DNA of 64,000 bases from Bin87 sp965207585. Its GTDB lineage: Bacteria > Chloroflexota > Dehalococcoidia > Lucifugimonadales > UBA3495. Positions 24,586 to 31,708 of the stretch are shown here, piece after piece (the first letter of the stretch is position 1; every line of letters begins with the position of its first letter). The DNA lies in assembly GCA_965207585.1 (NCBI GenBank), contig CBDBMT010000003.1, forward strand, positions 3,720,001 through 3,784,000. The letters run 5' to 3'. The notes under the pieces are model-generated. The model did not search any database, was not told the DNA's origin, and saw only the letters and a list, made by a program, of their open reading frames with translations. A program made the translations under genes and the position numbers.

Positions 24586-25977
24586 CTACTGGGATGACCA
24601 CACTGCCATGCTGCCGTTGGCGATGTCGCGCAGTTCCCCGCCTTCGCCCGTCTCTACGACGTACACTCGGGAGCCGCCTCCGCTGCTGCCGTTGCGTCGC
24701 TCCGACAGGTATTGTTGCGTTCCAGCAACTACCAGAGCGGATCCGTCCGGGGCCCAGGGCGAATGGCTGCGCGCGTACTGGTCGAAGAACGCCAGCATCA
24801 GGAACGTTTCCCCGCTGGGCGAGAAACGGAATCCACCGAGGGCGTCGTCGATCTCGTCACCGGCGTCATCCGAGGTCAAGCCCCGGGCGATTCTCCACTC
24901 CATGGTGCGCTCTTCGGGGTTGAGCGCCACCCAGGCCAGGCGGTCACCCTGAGGTTCCCAAAAGAATCCGAGAACCCAATCGTCCTCCTTGACGGTGCGC
25001 TCGGCGCTTCCGTCAACAGTCAACAGGCGCAATCGACGGTACGCGGGCGAGCCGGCGATCTGCCGATCCGCGACGGCTATAACCGCGCCGTCGGCCGACC
25101 ACAGGAAGGCGCATGCGCCTTCAACCTCGGCCAACCGGAGGGCGGGATCGTCAGGTTGGTCGGGACGCGCTACCCATAGCGCTTCGCTATCGCCTCCCGG
25201 GGCTGACCAGGCCAGCCGGCTGCCATCGGGAGACCAGGCCGGTGTGCGGAACGAACGGGATCGTGCCAGCGGCTGTACGCTGACCTGTTGGGTATCGTAA
25301 TCCGGCCGGATGAGCAGCACATCCTCGTTGCTGTGCACCGCCAGCGAAGCACTGTCCGGCGACCAGTCAAAATACAGGGGCGCGCCCCGTTGTACCGCCA
25401 ATGGCACATTGGGTGGACCGGACTGCGGGGTGGGGGAAGCATCCACCACGAACAGGGTCAGGCCTTCCGGCGTTGCTGCCGTGATTCCGAGTTTCTGCCC
25501 GTCGGGAGACCACTGGACGTAGTGGGGAGTGCCTTCCGCGATGGTGAGCGGGGCTTCGTTGACGAAGGCCGCTCCGCCTACGCCCGTGGACGATTCCAGG
25601 GAGTGGAGGCTGATCTGGGCGTCGCTGGGAGAGTCGGCCCGCAGCAGCGACACGGCGATGCGAGAGCCATCCGGAGACCACACGGGCCAGCTGTACATCA
25701 CATTGCTGCGCTGCGGCTGAGCGAGGATGCCGCCAGCTCGTGCCACCGCGCCGGTCGTCAGCAAATTGCGGCCGGAACCGTCCGGGTTTGAGGTGACCAA
25801 TTGGCCGTCGGCGTCGATGTATGCGATGCGGTTGATAGTCATAGACATTTCGTTATGTTCGGCTCCGCCCGAGTCCAACGCGCAGGCCATCGCGGCCAGC
25901 AGAACCGCGGTGACCGCGGCCAGGAAGGTTAGACGCCGCGGAGCGCGAACCGATATCCGGCAAGCCGTCAGATTCAT
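24586..25977 (-). CDS. TolB-like WD40/PD40 beta-propeller lipoprotein
   Basis: About 463 residues. A signal region 'APRRLTFLAAVTAVLLAAMA' ends in a cysteine ('AMACALDSGG'), so it is probably a lipoprotein. The rest is a series of PD40 blades with the '(W)SPDG(S/Q)(R/K)(I/L)' pattern: 'YSWPVWSPDGSRIAVSLL', 'YVQWSPDGQKLGITAATP', 'FDWSPDSASLAVHS', 'TPAWSPDGSRLAWSAPGG' and 'HSPWAPDGSALVVAGTQQ'. Such propellers bind proteins or act as sensors; there is no Tol-Pal context here. It precedes the LppX-type gene on the same strand and may be part of the same envelope unit. The start is uncertain: ATG 25977 or GTG 26052, neither with a good SD. Confidence 0.8.
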   Translation of the reverse strand: MNLTACRISVRAPRRLTFLAAVTAVLLAAMACALDSGGAEHNEMSMTINRIAYIDADGQLVTSNPDGSGRNLLTTGAVARAGGILAQPQRSNVMYSWPVWSPDGSRIAVSLLRADSPSDAQISLHSLESSTGVGGAAFVNEAPLTIAEGTPHYVQWSPDGQKLGITAATPEGLTLFVVDASPTPQSGPPNVPLAVQRGAPLYFDWSPDSASLAVHSNEDVLLIRPDYDTQQVSVQPLARSRSFRTPAWSPDGSRLAWSAPGGDSEALWVARPDQPDDPALRLAEVEGACAFLWSADGAVIAVADRQIAGSPAYRRLRLLTVDGSAERTVKEDDWVLGFFWEPQGDRLAWVALNPEERTMEWRIARGLTSDDAGDEIDDALGGFRFSPSGETFLMLAFFDQYARSHSPWAPDGSALVVAGTQQYLSERRNGSSGGGSRVYVVETGEGGELRDIANGSMAVWSSQ

Positions 25978-26210
25978 CAGCCACGGAAATAATCTCGCGA
26001 GCACGCGGGTAACGGTAGCATCCAACCTACCATTACGCAACGGACGGGCCACTGAACGAATTTCCAGCGGGCGTCGCTGGACCAGCGACCGCTTGATATG
26101 GCAAAAGCGGGGCTACCGGGAACGCGGGCCACCGACGCGAAAACTGTGGTTTAATGCCGGGTAGCGCAAGTTTAGATACACAGTCAATTGGGCGAGTAAA
26201 AACACCAGCG

Positions 26211-27776
26211 ATGGCAACACAAAACACCCCACCCGCCGGCCGGGTCCTCATGGTCCAGGGCACGGCGTCCCACGTCGGCAAGAGCGTGCTGGTGTCGGCG
26301 CTGTGCCGCATATTCCGCCAGGACGGGCTGCGGGTCGCGCCGTTCAAAGCGCAGAACATGTCCAACAACTCGTACGTCACGCCCGACGGCGGCGAGATCG
26401 GCCGTGCCCAGGCCGTCCAGGCCGAGGCCGCCGGCGTTGAGGCCCGAGTCGAGATGAACCCGGTCCTGCTCAAACCGGAAGCGGACAGCCACGCCCAGGT
26501 GGTGCTGATGGGCCGGCCCCTGACCTCCGCCCGGGCTCGCGACTATTTCGACCTGAAGGCCACTCTCTGGGAATCAGTATCCAATTCGCTGGACGTTTTG
26601 CGCAGCCAGCACGATGTGGTGGTCATCGAGGGGGCGGGCAGCCCGGCGGAGATCAACCTGAAAGCCACCGAGATCGTCAACATGCGGGTGGCCCTTCACG
26701 CCAACTCGCCGGTGCTGCTGTGCGGCGACATCGACCGGGGCGGCGTTTTCGCATCGCTGGTGGGAACCTTGCAACTGCTGGACGATGCGGAACGGAACCG
26801 GGTCAAGGGCCTGCTGATCAACAAGTTCCGCGGCGACGTTTCACTTTTGACCGACGGCCTGACCTGGCTGGAAGACTACACCAACAAGCCGGTCGTGGGC
26901 GTGATCCACCACTTCCGGGACATACACATTCCCGAAGAGGATTCGGTGGCGCTGGACTTTACGCCTCCTCATGCCTCCTCGCCTGACGTGCTGGACGTGG
27001 CGGTAGTGCAGGTTCCGCACATATCGAATTTCGACGACTTCGACCCGTTGGCCAGGGAGCCGGGAGTCTCGCTGAGGTACGTGCAGAGCGGCGACCGGCT
27101 GGGCCAGCCGGACCTGGTCATTTTGCCGGGCAGCAAGACGACCATCCCCGACCTGATGTGGATGGAGCAACAGGGGCTGTCCCAAGCCGTGGTGGGCGCA
27201 ATGGAACGCGGCTCCTCAATCATCGGCATCTGCGGCGGCTACCAGATGCTGGGCAAAACCCTGCTGGACCCGGATCGCGTCGAGTCCTCCATCGGCGCCG
27301 CGGACGGCCTCGGTCTGCTCCCCTTGGTGACCACCTTCGCCGGAACCAAAGAAACCCATCGTGTCGAGGCCACGGTGCGGCAGGAGGCAGCCACGCGCGG
27401 CCACCTGATGTCGGGCGCTCACGGGGAGACCGTAGTTGGCTACGAGATACACATGGGACGAACCGCGGGCGAGGGCATCATACCCGCGTTCGCTGTGGTT
27501 GACCGAGCCGACGCGCCCGTCACGCCAGCGTCGGCGTTCGACGGCGCGCTGGACACCAGCGGTCGAGTGATGGGGACGTACATTCACGGCCTGTTCCACA
27601 ACGCCGGCGTCCGCCGAGCCATCCTGGGCGAACTCGCCCGCCGTAAAGGCGTCCGATTGCCTGAGGGGGTGGACGTGGCCCGCGACCGGGAGTATGACCG
27701 ACTCGCCGACTGGGTGCGGGACAGCCTGCGCATGGACCTGGTATACGACATGGCGGGGCTCACGCCGGCGCTATGA
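26211..27776 (+). CDS. cobQ: Cobyric acid synthase
   Basis: About 521 residues. It amidates cobyrinic acid a,c-diamide at four side chains using glutamine and ATP. The N-terminal ATPase domain has 'VQGTASHVGKSVLVSALCRI' (P-loop), 'VAPFKAQNMSNNSYV' and 'DIDRGGVFASLVGTL'. The C-terminal class I glutamine amidotransferase domain has the nucleophile 'GICGGYQMLGKTL' (Cys) and the catalytic His in 'GTYIHGLFHN'. I chose ATG 26211 ('MATQNTPPAGRVLMVQG'), since the frame extension to 26154 has no ribosome site. cobU follows with an ATGA overlap and then a PduX-like kinase gene, so this is a B12 nucleotide-loop operon. No cobalamin riboswitch was recognised in the 200 bases upstream. Confidence 0.94.
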   Translation: MATQNTPPAGRVLMVQGTASHVGKSVLVSALCRIFRQDGLRVAPFKAQNMSNNSYVTPDGGEIGRAQAVQAEAAGVEARVEMNPVLLKPEADSHAQVVLMGRPLTSARARDYFDLKATLWESVSNSLDVLRSQHDVVVIEGAGSPAEINLKATEIVNMRVALHANSPVLLCGDIDRGGVFASLVGTLQLLDDAERNRVKGLLINKFRGDVSLLTDGLTWLEDYTNKPVVGVIHHFRDIHIPEEDSVALDFTPPHASSPDVLDVAVVQVPHISNFDDFDPLAREPGVSLRYVQSGDRLGQPDLVILPGSKTTIPDLMWMEQQGLSQAVVGAMERGSSIIGICGGYQMLGKTLLDPDRVESSIGAADGLGLLPLVTTFAGTKETHRVEATVRQEAATRGHLMSGAHGETVVGYEIHMGRTAGEGIIPAFAVVDRADAPVTPASAFDGALDTSGRVMGTYIHGLFHNAGVRRAILGELARRKGVRLPEGVDVARDREYDRLADWVRDSLRMDLVYDMAGLTPAL

Positions 27777-28342
27777 GCTCGATACACCTAGTATTGGGCG
27801 GTATCCGGTCGGGCAAAAGCGCTTACGCAGAGCGGTTGGCTGCCGAAATCACCGGATCCGAGCCAGTGTTGTACGTGGCTACGGGCATCGCCGTCGACGC
27901 GGAGATGGAAGAGCGCATCCAACGACACCGGCAGCGGCGACCCCAGAATTGGCAAACTCTTGAAGCCCCGCTCAACCCGGTGGGTGCGCTACAGGATCAC
28001 TCTCAGATCACGAATTCGCCCGTCGTCCTGCTACTGGATTCGATGGACGTCTGGGTGTCCAACCTGATGTTGCAGCACGAGGCGACTCCGCGGATGGAGC
28101 GGGAAGCCCGCATCGTGGGCGCGGTGCGCCGCTTTGCAGATTACATCCGGGAGACTGATCGCCAAGCGGTGATCGTCAGCAGCGAAGTGGGCCATTCACT
28201 GATCGCCACTACCACGATGGGCCGCCAGTTTCAGGATCTGCTGGGCACGGTGAACCAGGCGATGGCAGAGGACGCCGACCAGGTCACCATGGTGGTCGCC
28301 GGCGTGCCGGTTGCAATCAAGCCCATGCCGTCCGCCCGCTGA
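27773..28342 (+). CDS. cobU: Bifunctional adenosylcobinamide kinase / guanylyltransferase
   Basis: A 189-residue enzyme that phosphorylates adenosylcobinamide and then transfers GMP to give adenosylcobinamide-GDP. It has the P-loop 'LVLGGIRSGKSAYAERLA', 'VLYVATGIAVDAEMEERI' followed by 'QRHRQRRP' (guanylylation His region), 'LLLDSMDVWVSNLM' (usually DCLT.W.SN) and 'VIVSSEVGHSLIATTTMGRQ' followed by 'FQDLLGTVNQ'. The length fits the family (about 180). Start ATG overlaps the cobQ stop (ATGA), showing translational coupling. The next gene, a PduX-like kinase, begins 29 bases later. Confidence 0.92.
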   Translation: MSSIHLVLGGIRSGKSAYAERLAAEITGSEPVLYVATGIAVDAEMEERIQRHRQRRPQNWQTLEAPLNPVGALQDHSQITNSPVVLLLDSMDVWVSNLMLQHEATPRMEREARIVGAVRRFADYIRETDRQAVIVSSEVGHSLIATTTMGRQFQDLLGTVNQAMAEDADQVTMVVAGVPVAIKPMPSAR

Positions 28343-28371
28343 TTGGCAGTAGGCGGCGATGCGGCGGCGCG

Positions 28372-29292
28372 ATGACTGACGAGACGTTGGGAACCGCTTC
28401 AGTTCTGGCTCCGGGAACCTGCGGCGAACTGGTGCAGGGCATGACGGGCGGAACGCATTTCTTGGTGACCTGTCCCATCAACCAGTTTTCGCGGGCCACG
28501 GTGACGCTGCGAATCGCCGGTTCCGCGGAAGCGGCGGGAATCGTCCGGGGCATAGACCATTTGCCCAAAACACGACAGGCCGTGTCGCAAGCGTTGGCAA
28601 AGTTGGCTCCGCGCCTGGAAGTTGCCGGCCTGACCGCGGAGGTTGCCATCGCCAACCCGATACCCTCCGGCAAGGGCATGGGCAGCAGCAGCGCGGACAT
28701 CACCGCCGCGGTGTGCGCGACGGGCAAGGCCGCAGGTGTCGATTTGTCGCCGGATACCGTTGCAAGAATCGCCCTGGCAGTGGAGCCGACCGACGGCGTG
28801 ATGTTCCCCGGCATCGCCATGTTCGATCATCGGCAGGGCAAAATTGTCGATTTGCTTGGTGCTCCTCCGCCGATGGAGGTAATCGTCATCGATCGCGGTG
28901 GTCAGGTGGACACTCTGGAGTTCAACCGGATCGATCGCGAGGAGCATTGGCAGTCGGCCGCCGATGCCACCACTGAGGCCCTGGCACTGGTGCGAGAAGG
29001 CATCCGCCGCTGCGACCCGGAACTGGTAGGTCGGGGGGCAACCATCTCGGCGCGGGCCGGGAGGCCGGATGACGCCGCCCCGTGGGTGGAGCGGGCGTTG
29101 GATTTAGCCGCTGAAATCGACGCGGTGGGCGTGAACGTGGCCCACAGCGGCACGGTGGTAGGCATCCTGCTCGACGCCCGCAAACGCCAGAGCAAGCCGG
29201 CCCTACGGCGAACTTTAGCGGCCTTTGCGGATGCGGAGAGCGTTCAGCACTTTCGGGTTATCGGCGGGGGAGTGCGGGAGCATCGCCACTAG
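28372..29292 (+). CDS. pduX: GHMP-family kinase, PduX-like L-threonine kinase
   Basis: A 306-residue GHMP-fold kinase. 'VLAPGTCGELVQGMTGGTHF' is the start typical of PduX proteins, followed by 'VTCPINQFSRATVTL'. The ATP loop is 'ANPIPSGKGMGSSSADITAA'. The C-terminal 'AVGVNVAHSGTVVGILLD' (GHMP motif 3) is present. PduX makes O-phospho-L-threonine, the precursor of the aminopropanol linker of cobalamin. The location directly behind cobQ and cobU supports that role rather than another GHMP kinase activity. CobD, the decarboxylase that would use its product, is not in the window. Confidence 0.82.
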   Translation: MTDETLGTASVLAPGTCGELVQGMTGGTHFLVTCPINQFSRATVTLRIAGSAEAAGIVRGIDHLPKTRQAVSQALAKLAPRLEVAGLTAEVAIANPIPSGKGMGSSSADITAAVCATGKAAGVDLSPDTVARIALAVEPTDGVMFPGIAMFDHRQGKIVDLLGAPPPMEVIVIDRGGQVDTLEFNRIDREEHWQSAADATTEALALVREGIRRCDPELVGRGATISARAGRPDDAAPWVERALDLAAEIDAVGVNVAHSGTVVGILLDARKRQSKPALRRTLAAFADAESVQHFRVIGGGVREHRH

Positions 29293-29690
29293 AACAACTC
29301 TCGCAGCGCCTGCTCCGGCAGGATGGCGGGGATTGGTGAAGCAGCGAAATCTCCGAGGTCACGAGTGATGATGTGCTGTGCGCCGGCTGCCTGTGCGGCG
29401 GCGACCTGCATGGCGTCCTCAAAGTCCCGCATCGGCAGGGAGAGGGCATAGAGGATCGATTCGTGGCCGGTCGTGACCACGGCCAGAAAGCCGGTCAACT
29501 CCACTACGAAAGCGCGAGCGGTTGCCCTGTCAAAGTCACGCTCTATGATGTAGTAGAAAGTAGCTATGGAATGCCAGGCGACAAATGCGGGCATACTGGT
29601 ATGTTCAATCCTTCGTAGAAGTTCCCTGGCAACTGGAGACCCCTCGCGTCCTGTCGCAAAATCAAGGAGTACGTTCGTGTCAAGGAGCAT
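29289..29690 (-). CDS. PIN domain protein (VapC-like)
   Basis: A 133-residue PIN nuclease-like domain. 'MLLDTNVLLDFATGREGSPV' holds the first acidic residue (Asp4); 'MRDFEDAMQVAAAQAAGAQH' and 'IITRDLGDFAASPIPAILP' hold the later Asp residues. VapC-type PIN domains are Mg2+-dependent RNases. No antitoxin gene is adjacent: its start overlaps the stop of a DNA glycosylase gene as TGATG, so translation is coupled to that gene. The 3' end overlaps the end of the PduX-like gene on the other strand by 4 bases. It may be a stand-alone PIN protein or an orphaned toxin. Confidence 0.82.
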   Translation of the reverse strand: MLLDTNVLLDFATGREGSPVARELLRRIEHTSMPAFVAWHSIATFYYIIERDFDRATARAFVVELTGFLAVVTTGHESILYALSLPMRDFEDAMQVAAAQAAGAQHIITRDLGDFAASPIPAILPEQALRELF

Positions 29691-30739
29691 CAGGATAAGT
29701 ACTTGCGAGCCAGGTACTCGTAACGCAGGTCGTCAAGATATTCATCGTCAAGCTCCCGACCATCGGGCGGCGTGATGCGGAACTTGCCATGCCAACGGTC
29801 GGCGAAAGACAGCCGCTCCTCGCCGAGCTGCCGCCGCCAATAAAAAAGGTATTGGTTGGCGTAGCCGGCGTATTCGCCGAATACCTCCCGCGCCCGCTCT
29901 GCCACTTCGCGCCGTTCGCGGTCAGTAGGTTCCGCTTTTTCCGGGAAACCCCATTCCGGGTAGGCTTCGGTGATGGCGCGCCAGACCCAACGGTCCATGG
30001 GGAACGCTTGCAGCTGGTCCAGTGAAAAGAGAGAAATGCAGTCGGCAATTTTGTAGCCGATGCCGTCGCATTGCATCAGCCGCTGCCTCACCTCGGGGTA
30101 GGGTTGTCGGCGCAGTTCATACAAGTCCAGCTCGCCCGTGCAGACTTCCCAGGCGGCAGTCATTATGTCGTGTGGCCGGTTAAGGCCAAGCCGCAGTTCT
30201 TTCAATTTGGCCTCAGTTCGCTGGGAATTTTCGGCTAATTTTTCGGCAGAGGGGAACGTGCGGCGTTCTTCTCCGTTCAGCGATACCGTCGTGCCAAATT
30301 TATTCGCCATGCGCTCCATGATTGCGTTGATGTGGTTGAGGTGGTTGCGTGCGGAGCAAATGTAGGTCACCAGGCATTCCCATGGATCCTGCCGCAGCAG
30401 ACGCAACCCGGGGAATTCCTGAATAATCGTATTTATTTTGGGATCGCGGGCGATGCTGGTATAGATAGCTTCAATGTCGTCGTCCAACCGAAAGTAGCGG
30501 CACAGCAATTCGTCATCCGCATCGGTAGCTTCCCGCTCCCCATCGGGCCCGCCCACGCGATACTCGACGCCGTTTTCGGTTTGGCGGATATGGATCAGGT
30601 TTTCGCCCAGCACGCCCGAGAACCACTCGTTACCGTCACCATAGAAATCCGGCGGCAACTCGTACCACCGGAACGCCTGGCCCATTGTGAGGCTCAAAGC
30701 CAAGTCAAAGGGTTGATCAATTTTCAGTTCCCGCGCCAT
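29690..30739 (-). CDS. OGG1-type 8-oxoguanine DNA glycosylase/lyase, copy A
   Basis: A 349-residue helix-hairpin-helix glycosylase. The N-terminal domain has 'LALSLTMGQAFRWYELP' (OGG1 GQ.FRW). Next is 'RLLRQDPWECLVTYICSARN' (QDPWE). The HhH-GPD core 'CDGIGYKIADCISLFSLDQL' supplies the Schiff-base Lys, and 'QAFPMDRWVWRAITEAYPEW' supplies the catalytic Asp. It should remove 8-oxoguanine opposite C and nick the strand. Compared with copy B it carries a C-terminal extension ('FADRWHGKFRITPPDGRELD' and on). It is the fourth gene of a minus-strand run PHP-DinG-OGG-OGG-PIN. Confidence 0.85.
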   Translation of the reverse strand: MARELKIDQPFDLALSLTMGQAFRWYELPPDFYGDGNEWFSGVLGENLIHIRQTENGVEYRVGGPDGEREATDADDELLCRYFRLDDDIEAIYTSIARDPKINTIIQEFPGLRLLRQDPWECLVTYICSARNHLNHINAIMERMANKFGTTVSLNGEERRTFPSAEKLAENSQRTEAKLKELRLGLNRPHDIMTAAWEVCTGELDLYELRRQPYPEVRQRLMQCDGIGYKIADCISLFSLDQLQAFPMDRWVWRAITEAYPEWGFPEKAEPTDRERREVAERAREVFGEYAGYANQYLFYWRRQLGEERLSFADRWHGKFRITPPDGRELDDEYLDDLRYEYLARKYLS

Positions 30740-30769
30740 CTCATTTTTCCAAATCAGATCCTATCACAG

Positions 30770-30802
30770 CATCCCGTTCGTCCTGTTCATCGATGTAAAT
30801 TA
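30770..30802. repeat. Degenerate ATCCTG-type intergenic repeat, copy 2
   Basis: A 33-base stretch between the two glycosylase genes, matching 27 of 33 bases with the copy at 19,411-19,443. It separates the tandem paralogues and might be a remnant of a small mobile or palindromic repeat. Confidence 0.55.
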
Positions 30803-30806
30803 TTCC

Positions 30807-31694
30807 CTACCGCCCCTCGCGCCGTCGCCCGTGAAACAGGTACTGCTGGGAATAGCCGGCATATTGGCCGAAGTGGTCCTGCGCCCATTCCACCATCGCA
30901 CGGTCGGGCGGCTTCTTCTGCATGGGGAAGTACCATTCCGCCAGTGCGCGGCGCACCCACACGTCCACGGGAAACGCCTCCAGCTTTTCCAATGAGAACA
31001 CCGCGATGCAGTCGGCGATTTTGGCCCCGATCCCGTAGCACTCCATGAGCCGGGACTTGGTTTCCGGATAGGGCAGCCGGACCAGTTCATCCAGGTCAAG
31101 CTCGCCGTCGCAGACTCGTTGAGCGGCCGCGACCACGTAGGGCGCGCGGAACCCCAGGCCCAATTGTCGCAAGAACCCTTCCCCGGCGGAGGCCAGCTGT
31201 TCCGCAGACGCAAAGGTGTGTCGAACCTCGCCGTCCAGCTCGAGTGGATCGCCGAGGCTGTCCGCCATGGACTCCATGTTCTGGTGTATGCGGGGGATAT
31301 TGGACGTGGCCGAGCAGATGAACGCCACCGTGCACTCCCAGGGGTCCTGCCGGAGAATGCGCAGCCCCGGATATCGGGCCACCATTTCCGCAACCCGCCG
31401 GTCCCGGCAAATGTCCGCGTATATGGCGCAGATGTCGTCGTCCAGGCGGAAGTATGACCGCAGCAAACTATTCAGCGACGCGGGGTCCGCTCCGTCCCCG
31501 GCGGCGCGATACTCCACTCCGCCGGATTGCTGCCGAATGTGGATGAGCCACGGGCCCAACATGCCCGAATACCAACCATCCCCCAGGTTTTTCCAGCGGT
31601 GCGCCTGGCCGCTTTCCAGGCTCTCCGCCAGGTCAAACGGCTGGTCTATTGCCAGTTGCACCGCCCGTTCCAGCACCGATAACCCCGCGCCCAC
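30807..31694 (-). CDS. OGG1-type 8-oxoguanine DNA glycosylase/lyase, copy B
   Basis: A 295-residue paralogue of the neighbouring glycosylase. 'LAESLESGQAHRWKNLGDGW' replaces the usual FRW with HRW. 'RILRQDPWECTVAFICSATS' is conserved. 'CYGIGAKIADCIAVFSLEKL' holds the catalytic Lys and 'EAFPVDVWVRRALAEWYFPM' holds the Asp. It ends soon after 'GQYAGYSQQYLFHGRRRE', without the extension found in copy A. The DinG-type gene ends 14 bases upstream. The divergence of the substrate pocket (HRW; shorter N-terminal loop) suggests the two copies may differ in lesion preference (inference). Start ATG or equivalent at 31694 is not backed by a strong SD. Confidence 0.85.
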   Translation of the reverse strand: MGAGLSVLERAVQLAIDQPFDLAESLESGQAHRWKNLGDGWYSGMLGPWLIHIRQQSGGVEYRAAGDGADPASLNSLLRSYFRLDDDICAIYADICRDRRVAEMVARYPGLRILRQDPWECTVAFICSATSNIPRIHQNMESMADSLGDPLELDGEVRHTFASAEQLASAGEGFLRQLGLGFRAPYVVAAAQRVCDGELDLDELVRLPYPETKSRLMECYGIGAKIADCIAVFSLEKLEAFPVDVWVRRALAEWYFPMQKKPPDRAMVEWAQDHFGQYAGYSQQYLFHGRRREGR

Positions 31695-31708
31695 TCCCGG
31701 AGTATCGC

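Noticed and set aside
25978..26210. Possible cobalamin riboswitch before cobQ
   Set aside because: The conserved B12-box bases could not be found in the 230-base gap; only vague GGCCAC-type words occur.
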